Assembly: GCA_964059195.1 (NCBI GenBank) | Contig: CAXKWD010000002.1 | Coordinates: forward strand, 154,025,042 to 154,089,041 | Origin: Ectobius pallidus | Taxonomy: Eukaryota; Arthropoda; Insecta; Blattodea; Ectobiidae | Direction of reading: 5' to 3' | DNA: 64,000 bases | Part shown: positions 43,673 through 54,402 of the stretch, in pieces | Layout of the letters: each line of letters opens with the position of its first letter | How positions within the stretch are numbered: position 1 is the stretch's first letter | Position numbers and translations under genes: made by a program | Notes under the pieces: generated by a model | What the model saw: the letters and a program-made list of their open reading frames with translations, nothing else | Databases searched by the model: none | Told to the model about the DNA's origin: nothing

Positions 43673-45364
43673 CTACTGGCGTGTCGGACTCTCGGCTGCT
43701 GGTAATACCGCCCTGCGTACTGCTTCCCCCTCTCTCTTCCGGCCTGTAAGCTTGATGACCTCGCTGACAGGCGGGATGTCAGTGTTCATCACCATGTTAC
43801 CATATTTTGTAATAAAAATTTTTTCCCATGTATTGAGGTCCATTGGATTGCTAACACGTTTCAGTAATGAAATGTCCTTTTTAATGTGATGGCTTTCGGT
43901 CCAACAGTGATATGCTACCGATGATTTATCAATCTCCCCATTTTTTACATTCCTGAGATGTTCCTCCATTCTAGTTTTTAAATTCCTCTTGGTTTGGCCG
44001 ATATATGATTTGGGGCAATCTCCGCATTCCATTTGATAAATGCCTGATACATTAGTTTTTTCCGTCGAGTTCTTAAGCGGGTGATTTAACAAATTCCTAA
44101 GAGTATACTTATTCTGGGGCGCCAATTTAATATTGTAATTTTTGAAAATTCTGTCAAATTTGTGAAACACCTTCGGATGGAAGGTAAACTTCCTGTATTT
44201 AACCTGACTATCTTTTGTGTTGACTAAGGTGCTGACTTCTCTTATGTTCTGTTTATTTTTGTGTTTTCTCAACATCTTGTGTATGATGTTTGTATTGAAA
44301 CCGTTGGTAATGGCCACCTCTTTTATGTGTTCAAGTTCTGTGTTATATTCAATCTCAGTCAGGGGGATATGTATTAATCTGTGTATAAGGCTATGAAAAA
44401 TGGCAAACTGGTGTGGTTTTGGGTTATGGTTGTTGAATTTGATATAATTATCTACATGAGTTGGCTTTCTATAAATGCCAAACTCTAATTTGTTGAGGTT
44501 TCTGATTATTTTCAGGTCCAAAAAAGGTAACCAACCTTCCTGTTCAATTTCCATAGTGAATTGTACTGCCTCGTCCTGTAGATTAAGTAATTTGAGCGCA
44601 TCTTCTAACAGTTTCCTTGGGACGATCGCCAGGATATCATCTACGTATCTGTTCCAACTCTTAAACATATGGGGGAATCCTTTGGTGACTCTTAATTCCA
44701 CATTGCTCATATAAAGATCTGCAAGTATAGGGGACAATGGGCTCCCCATAGCTAAACCGGAGGTTTGTTGGTAACAATCTTGATCAAACACAAAGGTGTT
44801 TTGGTTGATGCATAACTCAATCAAATCTATATATTCTTCTATATGTTCAACTGGGACTCCATTTTTGGTCAACCAATCTTTAATCAATTTGGGTAGTTTA
44901 TCGGTCGGAATACTGGTAAATAATGAAGTTACATCAAAGGAAACCAAAGTGTCCCCTGGGTCTATGGTAGTGTCTTTAATTTTATCAACCAGACTTAACG
45001 AATTTTGGATGCTATGGGTATCAAATTTAGGAAACTGATTCAATTGCTTCACTAGCCATTGGGCTAGTTTGTAAGTGGGTGCGTTAATATTACTGATTAT
45101 AGGTCTCATACTGTTATTGTTCTTATGGATTTTCGGCAACGTGTACAGTTTCGGAAGTGTGGGGTTGTTAACTATTAACTTCCTTTTTTCTCTGTCAGGT
45201 ATAATTTTACTAGATTTTATTTTATTTTTGGTTGTTTCCACAAACTTCTTCAAAGGATTTTTGATCCCTCTTTTATACTCTGGTTGTTGTAGCAGTTTTT
45301 CCGTCCTTTGTTTATAATCTGTTTGGTCTATAATGACCGTTTTATTCCCCTTGTCGGCTTTTAA
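43673..45364 (-). pseudogene. Penelope RT plus GIY-YIG endonuclease, main part
   Basis: ADKGNKTVII is the conserved start of the PLE RT core. Then come LYTLPKIHKNNNSMRPI, VSFDVTSLFTSIP (first catalytic Asp), SGLAMGSPLSPILADLYM, WNRYVDDILAIV (catalytic YVDD) and GWLPFLDLKI. After a 200-residue linker the GIY-YIG nuclease reads VSGIYQMECGDCPKSYIGQT with RMEEHLRN. There is no internal stop from the MITE edge to 43673. The last 25 residues (RKREGEAVRRA..) run toward the terminus and may not be original. The first residues of the open frame above 45364 (MVCSISTQ..) come from the MITE. Confidence 0.85.
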
Positions 45365-45966
45365 CCCTTTCAGTGCTGAGATATTTTCACTGTCACTCGG
45401 CGCTAAATCCGAAAAATAAGAAGGCAGTTTTAAAATACGCCAGAACTTCGTCATCACGTTAGAAATGTTTTTCCTTGCTCGTGAAAGGAATGACTGTGTT
45501 GAAATTGAACATACCATGGCCTTGACGGGATTCCCGGCTTGTCATATGACTCGTGAGTTCAATGGCTTCTTCAGACATCACAACATTGTGCAAGGCCTCA
45601 TATGTTCATCTACAGATAGCACCACAGGGCAAGGAAAGCAATGAAAATAATTTCTATCTAACCCCAAGAGATGGCAGGACATTATCCTTTCGTTGAAACC
45701 TTGTTAAAGAATTCTATTCTACGAGCAATTGTTTTATTCGTAGCACTAACTTAGCGGCAAAATTGTGCAAGGCCTCATATTTTGATCTACAGATAGCACC
45801 ACAGAGCAGGGAAAGCAATGAAATTAAGTTCTATCTAACCCCAATAGATGGCAGGACACTATCCTTTCGTTAAAACTGTGTTAAAAAATTCCATGCCTTG
45901 TGGAATCGTCTCGTTTTTAGCACCCAATTCGCGGCCGTCACAGTTCCGTCGTTAGCAGTGAAAGGG
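45365..45966. mobile_element. piggyBac-type MITE (602 bp)
   Basis: CCCTTTCAGTGC and GCAGTGAAAGGG ends are flanked by TTAA on both sides (45361-45364, 45967-45970). A roughly 180-bp internal segment (TTGTGCAAGGCCTCATATNTT .. CTATCTAACCCCAA) is tandemly duplicated at about 45586-45760 and 45765-45900. It sits inside the Penelope RT gene. Confidence 0.9.
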
Positions 45967-46327
45967 TTAAATAGAAAACTGGTTTATTATTCAACAGTGT
46001 GACAGTACGTTTGTAGTTAGTATTATTATCCTCAGGTATTTGTCCTAATATTTCTATACATTTCGTTTGGGCTACCACTTTGTCATTGGTTTTTGCAAGT
46101 GTGTTGGTGGAAATTTCTACATCCGCGATGTAATCGTCAAGGTTACTGGAATGCGTTACGCAGGTTTTTAAACCCTTGTTCAAAAAATCCAATTCCTCCT
46201 GGGTGAACGTTTCTTCCGTTAGATTAACTACATTGTCCGGCGTAGGCCCCTTTTCCATGTTGGTCTTACTAATAGTCTGTGTGTCCCTGTTGCGTAAACT
46301 ACGTAACTTATCTTGCAACTTCGTCAT
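45967..46327 (-). pseudogene. Penelope protein, N-terminal part
   Basis: The frame starts MTKLQDKLRSLRNRD and includes FTQEELDFLNKGLK, the conserved N-terminal motif of Penelope proteins, then NNTNYKRTVTLLNNKPVFY up to the piggyBac MITE. It continues in the next feature after the MITE. The ATG at 46327 is a plausible true start. Confidence 0.75.
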
Positions 46328-46392
46328 GCAACTGTAATTTGTAGGCTACCAATCTACTACATTGATATATATATATATATAAACAATATATA

Positions 46393-46888
46393 CAGTGGTG
46401 ATATTCAAACAGTTTAGCAACCGGTTCTCTTCAGGGTATTTGATGTTGATTCAACCAGTTCTCATCAGGGTATTTGATGTTGATTCAAAATAGCCCATGT
46501 GCTATTTTGTTATTTTTGTCTTTTCATACCCATACTAAACTTACCCAGCTTCCTTAAAACATAACCTTACACAACAAAAGAAGACCATAATCGAACATCG
46601 AAAGCAAAGGGAGCAAGTGTCGAGACGATCGGCCGTGCACAAATAAGAGAGTCTGCCAACTTAACCGCACGCCCGCTACCTATGGTAGTAGTCCACCGCT
46701 AGCGAACATAAATGGCGTGTTATGGTTCTAGCAAATTCATATATGTATTATCACTTTTGTGGATTGGCGTGAATCTGATCTTGGAAAAAGGCAATCACTC
46801 ATTGTGAAGCTACCGGTTCAGAGAACCTACAAGATATTTAACAACCGGTTCTCGCAAACCAGTGTGAACCGGCTGAATATCACCACTG
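46393..46888. mobile_element. hAT-type MITE (496 bp)
   Basis: Perfect 15-bp ends CAGTGGTGATATTCA/TGAATATCACCACTG and an 8-bp duplication AATATATA (46385-46392, 46889-46896). AACCGGTTCTC motifs repeat near both ends. Non-coding. Confidence 0.9.
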
Positions 46889-46899
46889 AATATATATAA

Positions 46900-47520
46900 A
46901 CAATTCTAAAGACAAACCTATTATTTAAAAATTGTCATTCATAAAGTCATTAATACTATTATAGTTTTATTTACAAACAATTTTAAAATCTAGTTTATTA
47001 TTTAAAAACTGTACGTTTAAAAAGTCATTAATACTATAAAAAGGATTAGTTTTACACCAGACAAGCAAATTCTTTGAAAAACTTCAACAGGCAAACTGCG
47101 AAAATCCACTGGAAAGTTATTATATATTTTTAAGCCTAAATGAGTGTGGTAATCCTGTGTTCTCATTAACCTAACTCTATTTACATCTAAGTCTCTACAA
47201 TTTCTTGTGGGGTAGTCATGTATATTTTCTTTTTTCACATGACTATCAGAATTTAACTTTACTAAAACACAGACTTCATAAATGTATAGACTGACTACAG
47301 ACAAAATTCGTGATTTGACAAACAATGGTTTACATTGTTCTAATTTCTTTGCTCCAGTTACTATTCTTACTGCTTTCTTCTTTATCTTCAAGACATTATT
47401 AATTCCTACTCCGTTACCCCAAATTACAATACCAAATCTAATTATGCTCTCAAAAAAGGCAAAATAAGCTACCCTTAGATCATTTTCTGTAAATTGTTTT
47501 TTTTAAACTGCTTAAAAGAT
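46900..47520 (-). pseudogene. CR1-like LINE 3' fragment
   Basis: Minus strand reading RVAYFAFFESIIRFGIVIWG, then KIKKKAVRIVTGAKKLEQC (47391-47330) and LGLKIYNNFPVDFRSLP, the CR1-type tail. It resembles the C-terminus of the intact LINE at 17 kb. A frameshift precedes it near 47500. Confidence 0.7.
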
Positions 47521-47529
47521 AAATTACTC

Positions 47530-47904
47530 TTGAATTTATGTGGTGTCTGATTCAGTTTACCTGGAAGGTCATTGATCATTAGATTAAATAGGGTTGTGCT
47601 AGACACTGATCCTTGGGGAAGGCCTTTCTTTGATTCTTATATTTGGATGTTGCATTTCCATATCTAAGTTAGTAGTGTATAGTCTTTGGGTTAGGAAGTT
47701 GTAAAACCATTTATGCCCATTTTTGTCATTTTATGGATTAGCATGATTCGCCATACTGAGTGGTAGGCAGATTTGAAATCTATGAAAACTGCAAGGACGG
47801 ATTTCTTCTTGTCAAATTCACCTTTTCTTTCTTGGCTTACTTTGGCTGTTTGTTGACTCATGGATTGGTAGGTTCTGAAACCAGCCTGAGCTGGTGTAAT
47901 TGAA
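47530..47904 (-). pseudogene. Jockey-type LINE RT fragment, second half
   Basis: Minus-strand reading ITPAQAGFRTYQSMSQQT and KSVLAVFIDFKSAYHSVW (first catalytic Asp block) with stops and frameshifts. It is the continuation of the fragment at 49858-50957, separated from it by a DNA element. Confidence 0.65.
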
Positions 47905-48150
47905 GGAAGGGTAAACTAAAAAAATGCCATTTTTTTTATTTTAATCTCATCGCACGGAGCTTTGAATTACGAAACGAATGGTGATTTTGCAAACTTCTGG
48001 CGCCTAATATTACGCTTTGTATGGGTGAAGTAAAACGCTCATGTGACGTCACGATTGACTAACTCGCTGACAAGACGACAGCTGCTGTAATGCTCGCACG
48101 TGTGTTTCTAATACACCACAAAGTCTCATTTGTGTTTGTTGTTGATAGAG

Positions 48151-48558
48151 ATGCCTGCAATGTTACCTTATAAGGACAAATCTCGGTATTCACAAATTAA
48201 TATCACATGGAAAGAAAATGACATGGAATTATTGAAAGAATTGCAAGGAAGAAAATAAAATACGGAATGGTGTAAATGTGGGCTGTGTATACATATGAAA
48301 ACGGGCCACAAAAGTGTGTGTTTTTGGGACTGTGAAGTAATTTGTGAACAGAAGAGGGTTGTAGACTGTATAACACAACATGCCTCATTCAATAACGTTA
48401 TTATAAATAGCATTATTATAAATAAAGATACACTAGTTGCCAGGCGTTATCAGTTAATACTTAGAGTTAATACAGTACAAAAACAAAATATTTTTCAAGA
48501 TACGAACAGAGTCACTTTCAGATTCAGAATCATCTTTTGCGGTAGTAGAAATGTCTGA
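48151..48558 (+). pseudogene. P2X7-tail-like zinc-module protein
   Basis: From an ATG at 48151 the frame reads MPAMLPYKDKSRYS, has one TAA near 48256, then WCKCGLCIHMKT .. CFWDCEVICEQK and VVDCITQHASFNNV. The WC-C-C-M-T-C-C spacing is that of the P2X purinoceptor 7 intracellular-type domain. This cysteine module occurs widely in insect and cnidarian transposon-borne proteins as well as in the vertebrate receptor tail. It is not a receptor: no membrane segments are present. It probably belongs to the surrounding transposon. Stop at 48556-48558. Confidence 0.55.
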
Positions 48559-48870
48559 AATGCTAAAAGAGCTATCTAAATCACAATTTCTAGAAGAAAC
48601 ATTCAATGAATCTGTGCAAACATTGACATAAGTTTCATTTCCTAATTCACACTGAACGCCTACGCTGTTAGAAACTGAATTTTTGTCTTAAATACTAGAT
48701 TCCACATTCATGATTTGTCCATTCCCGGATACTGATGGATTACTGTTCGAATCTTGCAACAACTCTCTCATTTCCTTCTTCCTCAAGTACGACGATTTTC
48801 TTTTCTTCATTGGCGGTGTTTCAGATTTCCCAAGCAAACGAAGTGATGGCTCAGCACTTCTTTTTTAAAC
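48490..48870 (-). pseudogene. acidic/serine-rich transposon ORF remnant
   Basis: Minus-strand reading KSETPPMKKRKSSYLRKKEM, a stop, then NSVGVQCELGNE and a D/S-rich stretch (SISDISTTAKDDSESESDS). A 'GVQC' motif between a basic and an acidic stretch occurs in several insect DNA-transposon proteins. Partial and interrupted. Confidence 0.35.
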
Positions 48871-48945
48871 AGCTAACTGTTTTCGTAACTGTACCGAAAG
48901 CTCGGTATCATTTTCTTTAAAATGTTGTGAACAAACCGTACTGTA

Positions 48946-49446
48946 GATATATATAAGCTTTCATGAAACACAGATTATTGTCTCTGTTGGACATTACATG
49001 AGAACATTATAGGAGAAAAATTCCTCCGACACTGGGACTTGAACCCAGGACCTTTGACTATTCGCGCCAATGCTCTACCAACTGAGCTAAGCCGGAGTTC
49101 AATTCACAGCGCCGGATGTTCTCATGTTCTCATGTAATGTCCAACAGAGACAATAATCTGTGTTTCATGAAAGCTTATATATATCTATCTTGAATGTCAA
49201 CTGTACAATAACAGTGGGAGCCCGGTCACAAAAATCACTAATTAGTGTGCCTCACAGTACTGCATATGACATAACTTGTCTGTCTGTGAGGTAGACCATT
49301 AGGGCAATCAGTCATAGGAGAGAGGTTCCATCCGGCGCTGTGAATTGAACTCCGGCTTAGCTCAGTTGGTAGAGCATTGGCGCGAATAGTCAAAGGTCCT
49401 GGGTTCAAGTCCCAGTGTCGGAGGAATTTTTCTCCTATAATGTTCT
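48946..49446. mobile_element. fold-back tRNA-SINE dimer (501 bp)
   Basis: A 14-bp duplication CAAACCGTACTGTA (48932-48945, 49447-49460) encloses two oppositely oriented tRNA-like modules (49023-49096 minus, 49351-49423 plus). Inverted arms (48946-49000 against 49130-49190, AATAATCTGTGTTTCATG) surround the first. The plus module folds completely: acceptor TCCGGC/GTCGGA, D stem GCTC/GAGC, anticodon GAA, T stem CTGGG/CCCAG. C33 replaces the invariant T33, so it is not a working tRNA gene. Confidence 0.75.
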
Positions 49447-49857
49447 CAAACCGTACTGTATTTAGTAGGAACAAATTTTTCTCTTTTTATTTTTATTAGC
49501 CATTGCTTATTAACGTTCGGGTGACTTATCTCTGTTGGGAAATTGATGGAAAGATATTTTAAGTGTGTTATCACTCTTCGACGATGAGTTTGTACACCCC
49601 ACAACACAACAATAAACCATTGTTTGAACAGATACTCACTCAGAATGCTGTGAAATGTCTTTCATCGGGCGGGACTGAGCCAAACATTCGTCAAGTGTGA
49701 CGTCACGCGCCCACCGCGTTACAATAAACATAGCCTATTCGTTTTGTGATTAAATGTGAAGGTGTAAAACATTTCTAACAGTGAATATCATTTCTTAAAA
49801 ACATTTTCTTTCAATCCGTATGAAGAAAATGATACTGAATTTTTAGTTTACTTTTCC

Positions 49858-50957
49858 TTTAAGTTCTGGGTTTCTAGGAACCAATTTAGCCTAGCATAGA
49901 TTATTCTTTCCATAATTTTCGCAAGAATGTTTGTTAGCGATATTGGTCTGTAGTTTTGGATATCTTCTGCAGTTTTCTGAGGCTTCAGTATGGGTATTAT
50001 GGTTGCTTTTTTCCATGCTGATGGGATGGTGGTATTCCAAATTAGGTTATATAGTTGTAGACAAACACTCAGACCTGTTCTACTTAAGTGTGTAATCATT
50101 ACTGCTGTGATGTGGTATGGTCCGGAACTTTGGTTAGTTTTGAGTTGGTGGATTGCTTGTTGAAGTTCTTGTAGGTTAAAATTTGCGTTGAAGATGTCTT
50201 GTGTTTTATATTTGAAGCTCTGCTTTATGGTTTCTTTCATTTTCCTTTCTTTCACTTTTGACTGTTTTTCTGAAGGGGTTGATTTGGTATATAATTTTGT
50301 GAAAGCTTCTGCTATATCTTTTTCATTTGTTAATATTTTGTTGTTTATTGCTCTGATTGGTTCTTGGTTTCTTGTTATTTAGGGTGTTAATAAAGTTATG
50401 TACTTTTATATTGTCTTTTCTATAGTCTAGTTTTGCCAGAAAGGTTTGAAATTATTTCTTTTTTGAGTAGCGTAGCTCTTTTTCTCCACTCTTATACGTC
50501 TTGAGGGTTATGTGTTTGTTCAGTTTTTATTCTAGCTTTCTCTCTTTCTTCCTTTAAATTCGTGAGTTTTTGTGACCAGAATGGTTTGTACTTGTTTACT
50601 TTCCCTCTTGGTATACATTCCTTTGCACATCGAAGTATAATTTCGCAGAATTTCTTCATCAGTACATCACAGGAGATGTTATTGTCTTCAGTAAATTTCT
50701 AGAATAGATTTTCAGTCATTTCTTCGAATTTATTCCATTTGCCTTTTTTGTAGCTCAGGAGCATTTGTGGTTCTTACTCAACTGGTTTTTGTCTGGGAGT
50801 ATATTAATAGATGTAATTATGCTTCTATGGCCACATCCTGGGTCAACAATGATTTTCCTGGATGCTTTGTCGATAATGTCTGAGGAGATCAATGTTAGGT
50901 CTGGATTAGATGTAGAGCCACTGTAGTGTAGGAAAGTTGGTGTATCATTTGTATTAT
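49858..50957 (-). pseudogene. Jockey-type LINE, endonuclease tail and RT start
   Basis: From the 5' side: NDTPTFLHYSGSTSNPDLTL (endonuclease end, near 50940), a linker with several stops, then 50255-49848 open with LQQAIHQLKTNQSSGPYHIT, PSAWKKATIIPILKP and NYRPISLTNILAKIMERIIY (RT fingers). It is interrupted at 49857 by the GTAAAC element and resumes at 47904. The 5' side ends at the TA flanking a mariner-type end. Confidence 0.75.
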
Positions 50958-50958
50958 A

Positions 50959-51400
50959 CAGGGTGAATCACCTAAAACTTGCACCGCAGATATTTCGAAC
51001 ATGGAAAGTGCTATTGACGTACGGTTTTCACAGCATTGATTGAGCAAACATACAATTTTTTAAATGAAACAATGCCTAATTACATCAACAAAACAAAAGT
51101 AGAGTCAATTAGAATGTCAGTGGTGTTTGTCACAGGATTCTAGTGCCAGTAGTTTACAAAAAATTGTATTTTGAAAAGTTTTCACACTGACAATTATTTG
51201 TTCCATTCAACCTGCTTAGTCGCTAGATACAATGTTGTTATGTTTTGTTTACATTGTGTTTTCTGTCCATTTGTCCATTGCGACTTTCTAGTCAGTTCGT
51301 TTGTGATAGTTCAAGCAAGTAGGTTGTGAGTGAAGATGGGATATACCAATGCAGAAAAAGCCGACATGCTCATGGTGTATGGAGAGTGTAGCCATTTTGT
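50959..51400 (+). mobile_element. 5' end of a Tc1/mariner-like element
   Basis: It starts CAGGGTGAATCACCTAAAAC next to TA. After 370 bp of leader the frame at 51336 reads MGYTNAEKADMLMVYGECS, the N-terminal helix-turn-helix (DUF4817) of these transposases. It then stops making sense, so only the 5' end is left. Confidence 0.7.
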
Positions 51401-51536
51401 AGTAAATTTTGTGCTCTTTCTAATGGTACCAAGCTCGAGTTTGTAAAGATTAATAGAAGAAAGTTATAACAGGGTTACTGAACTGGTGTTTAAAATTTTT
51501 ATAATTCACTTTTTCCAGTTCTAACATAAATTTGGG

Positions 51537-51782
51537 GGTGCACGGGCAAAGAGAGTTAAGTCCACTTGTTACTGAGAATTTAGAGTGACTTAACACACTA
51601 TACCAGCCCAACATAGTTTTAGAGATGGATAAACCCATGAGGCACACATCCATAACTACCGTACGTTTTTGAATATGACTTCCTGGACTTAACAGAAATG
51701 TAGAGAACATTTTTATCTATAACTCTATGGACATATATCAATTTTTGAGGATGGTGGACTTAACTCTCTTTGCCTGCGCACC
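51537..51782. mobile_element. MITE family A, copy 2 (246 bp)
   Basis: Same inverted ends (GGCAAAGAGAGTTAAGTCCA) and nearly the same interior as the copy at 10737-10985, in the same orientation, with scattered substitutions and small indels. Confidence 0.8.
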
Positions 51783-51901
51783 CGCGAATTGCACGTACTT
51801 CTGGGCATTTAATTCCATTTTACAAGTGATATTTGAAATCTACGTAATATTCTGAATAAGTATGATGAATTTAATGATTTTACATTAATAACTATTATTA
51901 C

Positions 51902-52823
51902 CAGGCCCTGGATTCTAATGACATGTCATCTTTTTATTGATGCTGCATAGACATTGCTAACTTGTAGATAAATCCTAATCATGGCCTCTAGATTAGGGAA
52001 ATACATTTTTATTAGTCATTTTTTGTCATTTTATGCAATTTTATATCTTTAGGGCATTTATTTAAATTTTAGGTCATTATTTAGTCATTTTCATGTCATT
52101 TGCTTCCTTATTTAGTCATTTTCATGTATTTACATTGAGTGTATAACTTTTTTTCGTCGCTAGCGGTTTTCTCTCTTTGAAGTGTCGTTTGTTTAATGCA
52201 AAAAGGAAAAGTGTTGTAATGTCTCAGTCGGAAATGAGAATCAAAGAAACGCCAAAATGTTAAAAAAAAAAAAAAACCCAAATTCTGAATGATAAAAACA
52301 TTTTATTCTCCACTTACGTCACTTTTAATAACACAGGACTAGTTTCGAGAGCCTTATTCGCTCCCATCATCGGCTGGTGGTCGACTGTTATTCTGGTTGC
52401 CATGTTGGTTGCCAAAATGTTGTATTATATTACTATTGTTATTAGATTGACTTGGCACCAGAGTGTGCCACCTGCTTGGATTTGAGAGTGCAAACTACTG
52501 TTTATCCTCAATTAAACAACAATATAATCCGGCAGACCACAAAACGAAATGCCGAATTTTGACTCGCCAGTGTCTCATCGCCAGTATAAATTTCCGTGAG
52601 AAAAGAACATCCACAACATTACAGTTATTTACAGTTTTTATAATTATGTACAGACTAGTCTATAACTTTGTGTGTACAATAATAATTTTATATAGTCTAC
52701 CGGTAAGTAAAATATCAGTTTTTAGGTAATTTTTTATAATTATTAAGTCATTTTCTTTAAAATTTAAGGTCATTTTATAGGTCATTTTTCAAACAATATT
52801 AGGTCATCAGAATCCGGTCCCTG
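51902..52823. mobile_element. hAT-type MITE (922 bp)
   Basis: Ends CAGGCCCTGGATTCTAATGA and (reverse) CAGGGACCGGATTCTGATGA are flanked by a perfect 8-bp duplication ATTATTAC. Both subterminal zones repeat TTTAGGTCATT or TTTAGTCATT many times. A retro-inserted Penelope terminus lies inside. Confidence 0.85.
52262..52410 (-). mobile_element. short Penelope-type terminus insertion
   Basis: It is flanked by GCCAAAATGTT (52251-52261, 52411-52421). On the minus strand it shows CCGATGA, a GGGAG..GGCTCTC stem and CGAAAC, then TGACGTAAGTGG, all shared with the 3' end of Penelope element 2 (43.5-43.7 kb). Confidence 0.6.
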
Positions 52824-53971
52824 ATTATTACAAATGTAAGTTAAAGCAAGATGTGTCATTTGGCTTTGGTTGTGGATTAAAAAAATTCCACCAAACAGGG
52901 AAATTTTGAAGGGCTTTTAATTCCAAAAATTAAAAATACAAGATTTTCTCTGAAGATACCATGTATCAAATTTCATCCAAATCTGAGATGGTGGGATGGA
53001 CACACCTGGATAATCTGGCATGGAATGACCATAAAATAATCTCCACTTCAAATCTTACCACTAACTGCTATGCTGTTTGTATTTTGATGCTACCAAAGGT
53101 GAATCAATTTTTCACACCATAATTAGAAAACAGTAAAAGAAAGTCATGTATTCTGATATATTTAAACTAATAATGTGACATATTTTGCAATTTATGTTTT
53201 TAGTACAAGTTTGTAAATGTTTGGTAGATTGTCATTTTTTCTGGTGATGTCATACTTCATTTCCATTCCTCTTTCCAGTTTCCCCTAACACTTTTTTGCA
53301 AACAATGAGGGTCTCAAACCTGAGAACTTTCGACTTTCCTTTTGGCACAGAAAGCCGAAGAAGGCTCCAGGTTCAAGTCCTGTAGTCAGAGGGAATTTTT
53401 CCCCTAAATATTTTCTTATTTTTGGTTGTAAAAAATTTAAATCCATTATTATCTTTTGCTGTTTTTAAATGGCACTTTCTATGGAGCCTCTAAAAGAGTA
53501 CTTATTAATAGAACCCAGATTTATAAGGATAATAAAAGTAAGCATGCAAAATGTAAGAAATAAGCACCAAAATAAGCAAACACAAATTACTTGAACATCA
53601 AATAAATGATTAGTTTCATAGAAATCTTTTCTTTTTCAAAGCTGTTACATTAGCTTATGTAAGAAAGGTCATCTGCAGATTTTCTTGTGTGAAGCTTCTG
53701 CATCTGAACGATTTACTTGTATAAAGTGAAATTATTCTTCCAACGTCACAGGACAGCATGTGAAAAGCAACATAGTTCTTCTTCGATGAATTCTTCTTCA
53801 CTATCTATTTCTCCAGAAGAAAGCTTTTTAGAAAATAGACAGTATGTTTTATAAGCTGAATTTTTCAATAATTATTCTAGCTGACAAAAGAAAGAAAACC
53901 CATGATAATGACATTTAGGAGTGAAATAAGTAACTTACCTTTAATATGACAGTTTTGAGTAAAATATGCTA
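52824..53971. other. no gene; diverged transposon end and tRNA-like relic
   Basis: Near 52850-53036 a sequence ends GGCATGGAATGACC, resembling the terminus of the large transposon at 13.9 kb. At 53330-53400 a decayed tRNA-like SINE head shows CAGGTTCAAGTCC (B box). Nothing else recognised. Confidence 0.4.
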
Positions 53972-54326
53972 CAGTAGAGTCCCGAAAACTCGGCACTCGA
54001 TAACCTGGCAGTCCAGATAACTCAGCCACACCCTGGCAGGGCAAAACACAGACTGCAGTGTGAAAAACAACAGGATATTATTCATTTCTTTAAAATAATG
54101 TAGCCAGTTTTTGCAAAGTCTGCTAGTTAATTTTCATTACAGACAGCTTTATTCCGTATGCTTTTATGCCTTATGTATTCTCAAGCAACCAATACATTCA
54201 AGTACTGTATTTTCTGAGGAAACACTCGTACTTATTCTTTTTTAAAACCTTTCCCAATAACCCGGCATTTTCACACACTCGGCCACCATTCAGTCCACAT
54301 TAGGCCGAGTTTTCGGGACTCTACTG
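53972..54326. mobile_element. pogo/Tigger-type MITE (355 bp)
   Basis: Perfect inverted ends CAGTAGAGTCCCGAAAACTC (extending to CGGC) with TA on both sides (53970-53971, 54327-54328). The CAGTNGAGTC start is typical of pogo-group mariners. Non-coding. Confidence 0.9.
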
Positions 54327-54402
54327 TACCTTAATTCAAAATCATAAAATAAGCAAGCAAATTAGTTTTTTCGCCCCTCTCATATAAGCAAAATAACCAC
54401 TG

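Larger units (their letters stand above)
43510..46380 (-). mobile_element. Penelope-like element 2, split by a piggyBac MITE
   Basis: A near-complete minus-strand coding region (46327 to 43673) with an AT-rich 3' end. On the minus strand near 43665-43630, CCGAGGA, GGGAG..CTCCC and CGAAAC make a diverged hammerhead-like core. Related termini occur at 52262-52410 (shared TGACGTAAGTGG). The coding sequence is broken only by the MITE. Confidence 0.8.
47905..49857. mobile_element. DNA transposon remnant with GTAAACTAAAAA ends
   Basis: Inverted ends GGAAGGGTAAACTAAAAA and (reverse) GGAAAAGTAAACTAAAAA interrupt a LINE RT gene. It carries two opposed coding relics and a later SINE dimer. The superfamily is undecided; no clear target duplication (TTGAA/TTTAA at the edges hints at a decayed TTAA). 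Confidence 0.6.

Noticed and set aside
48151..48558. P2X purinoceptor gene
   Set aside because: Only the cysteine module is present, with no transmembrane segments or ligand-binding domain, inside transposon ends.
49351..49423. Functional tRNA gene (full cloverleaf, anticodon GAA)
   Set aside because: It has C at position 33, lies in a SINE dimer with a target duplication, and has an inverted twin 250 bp away.
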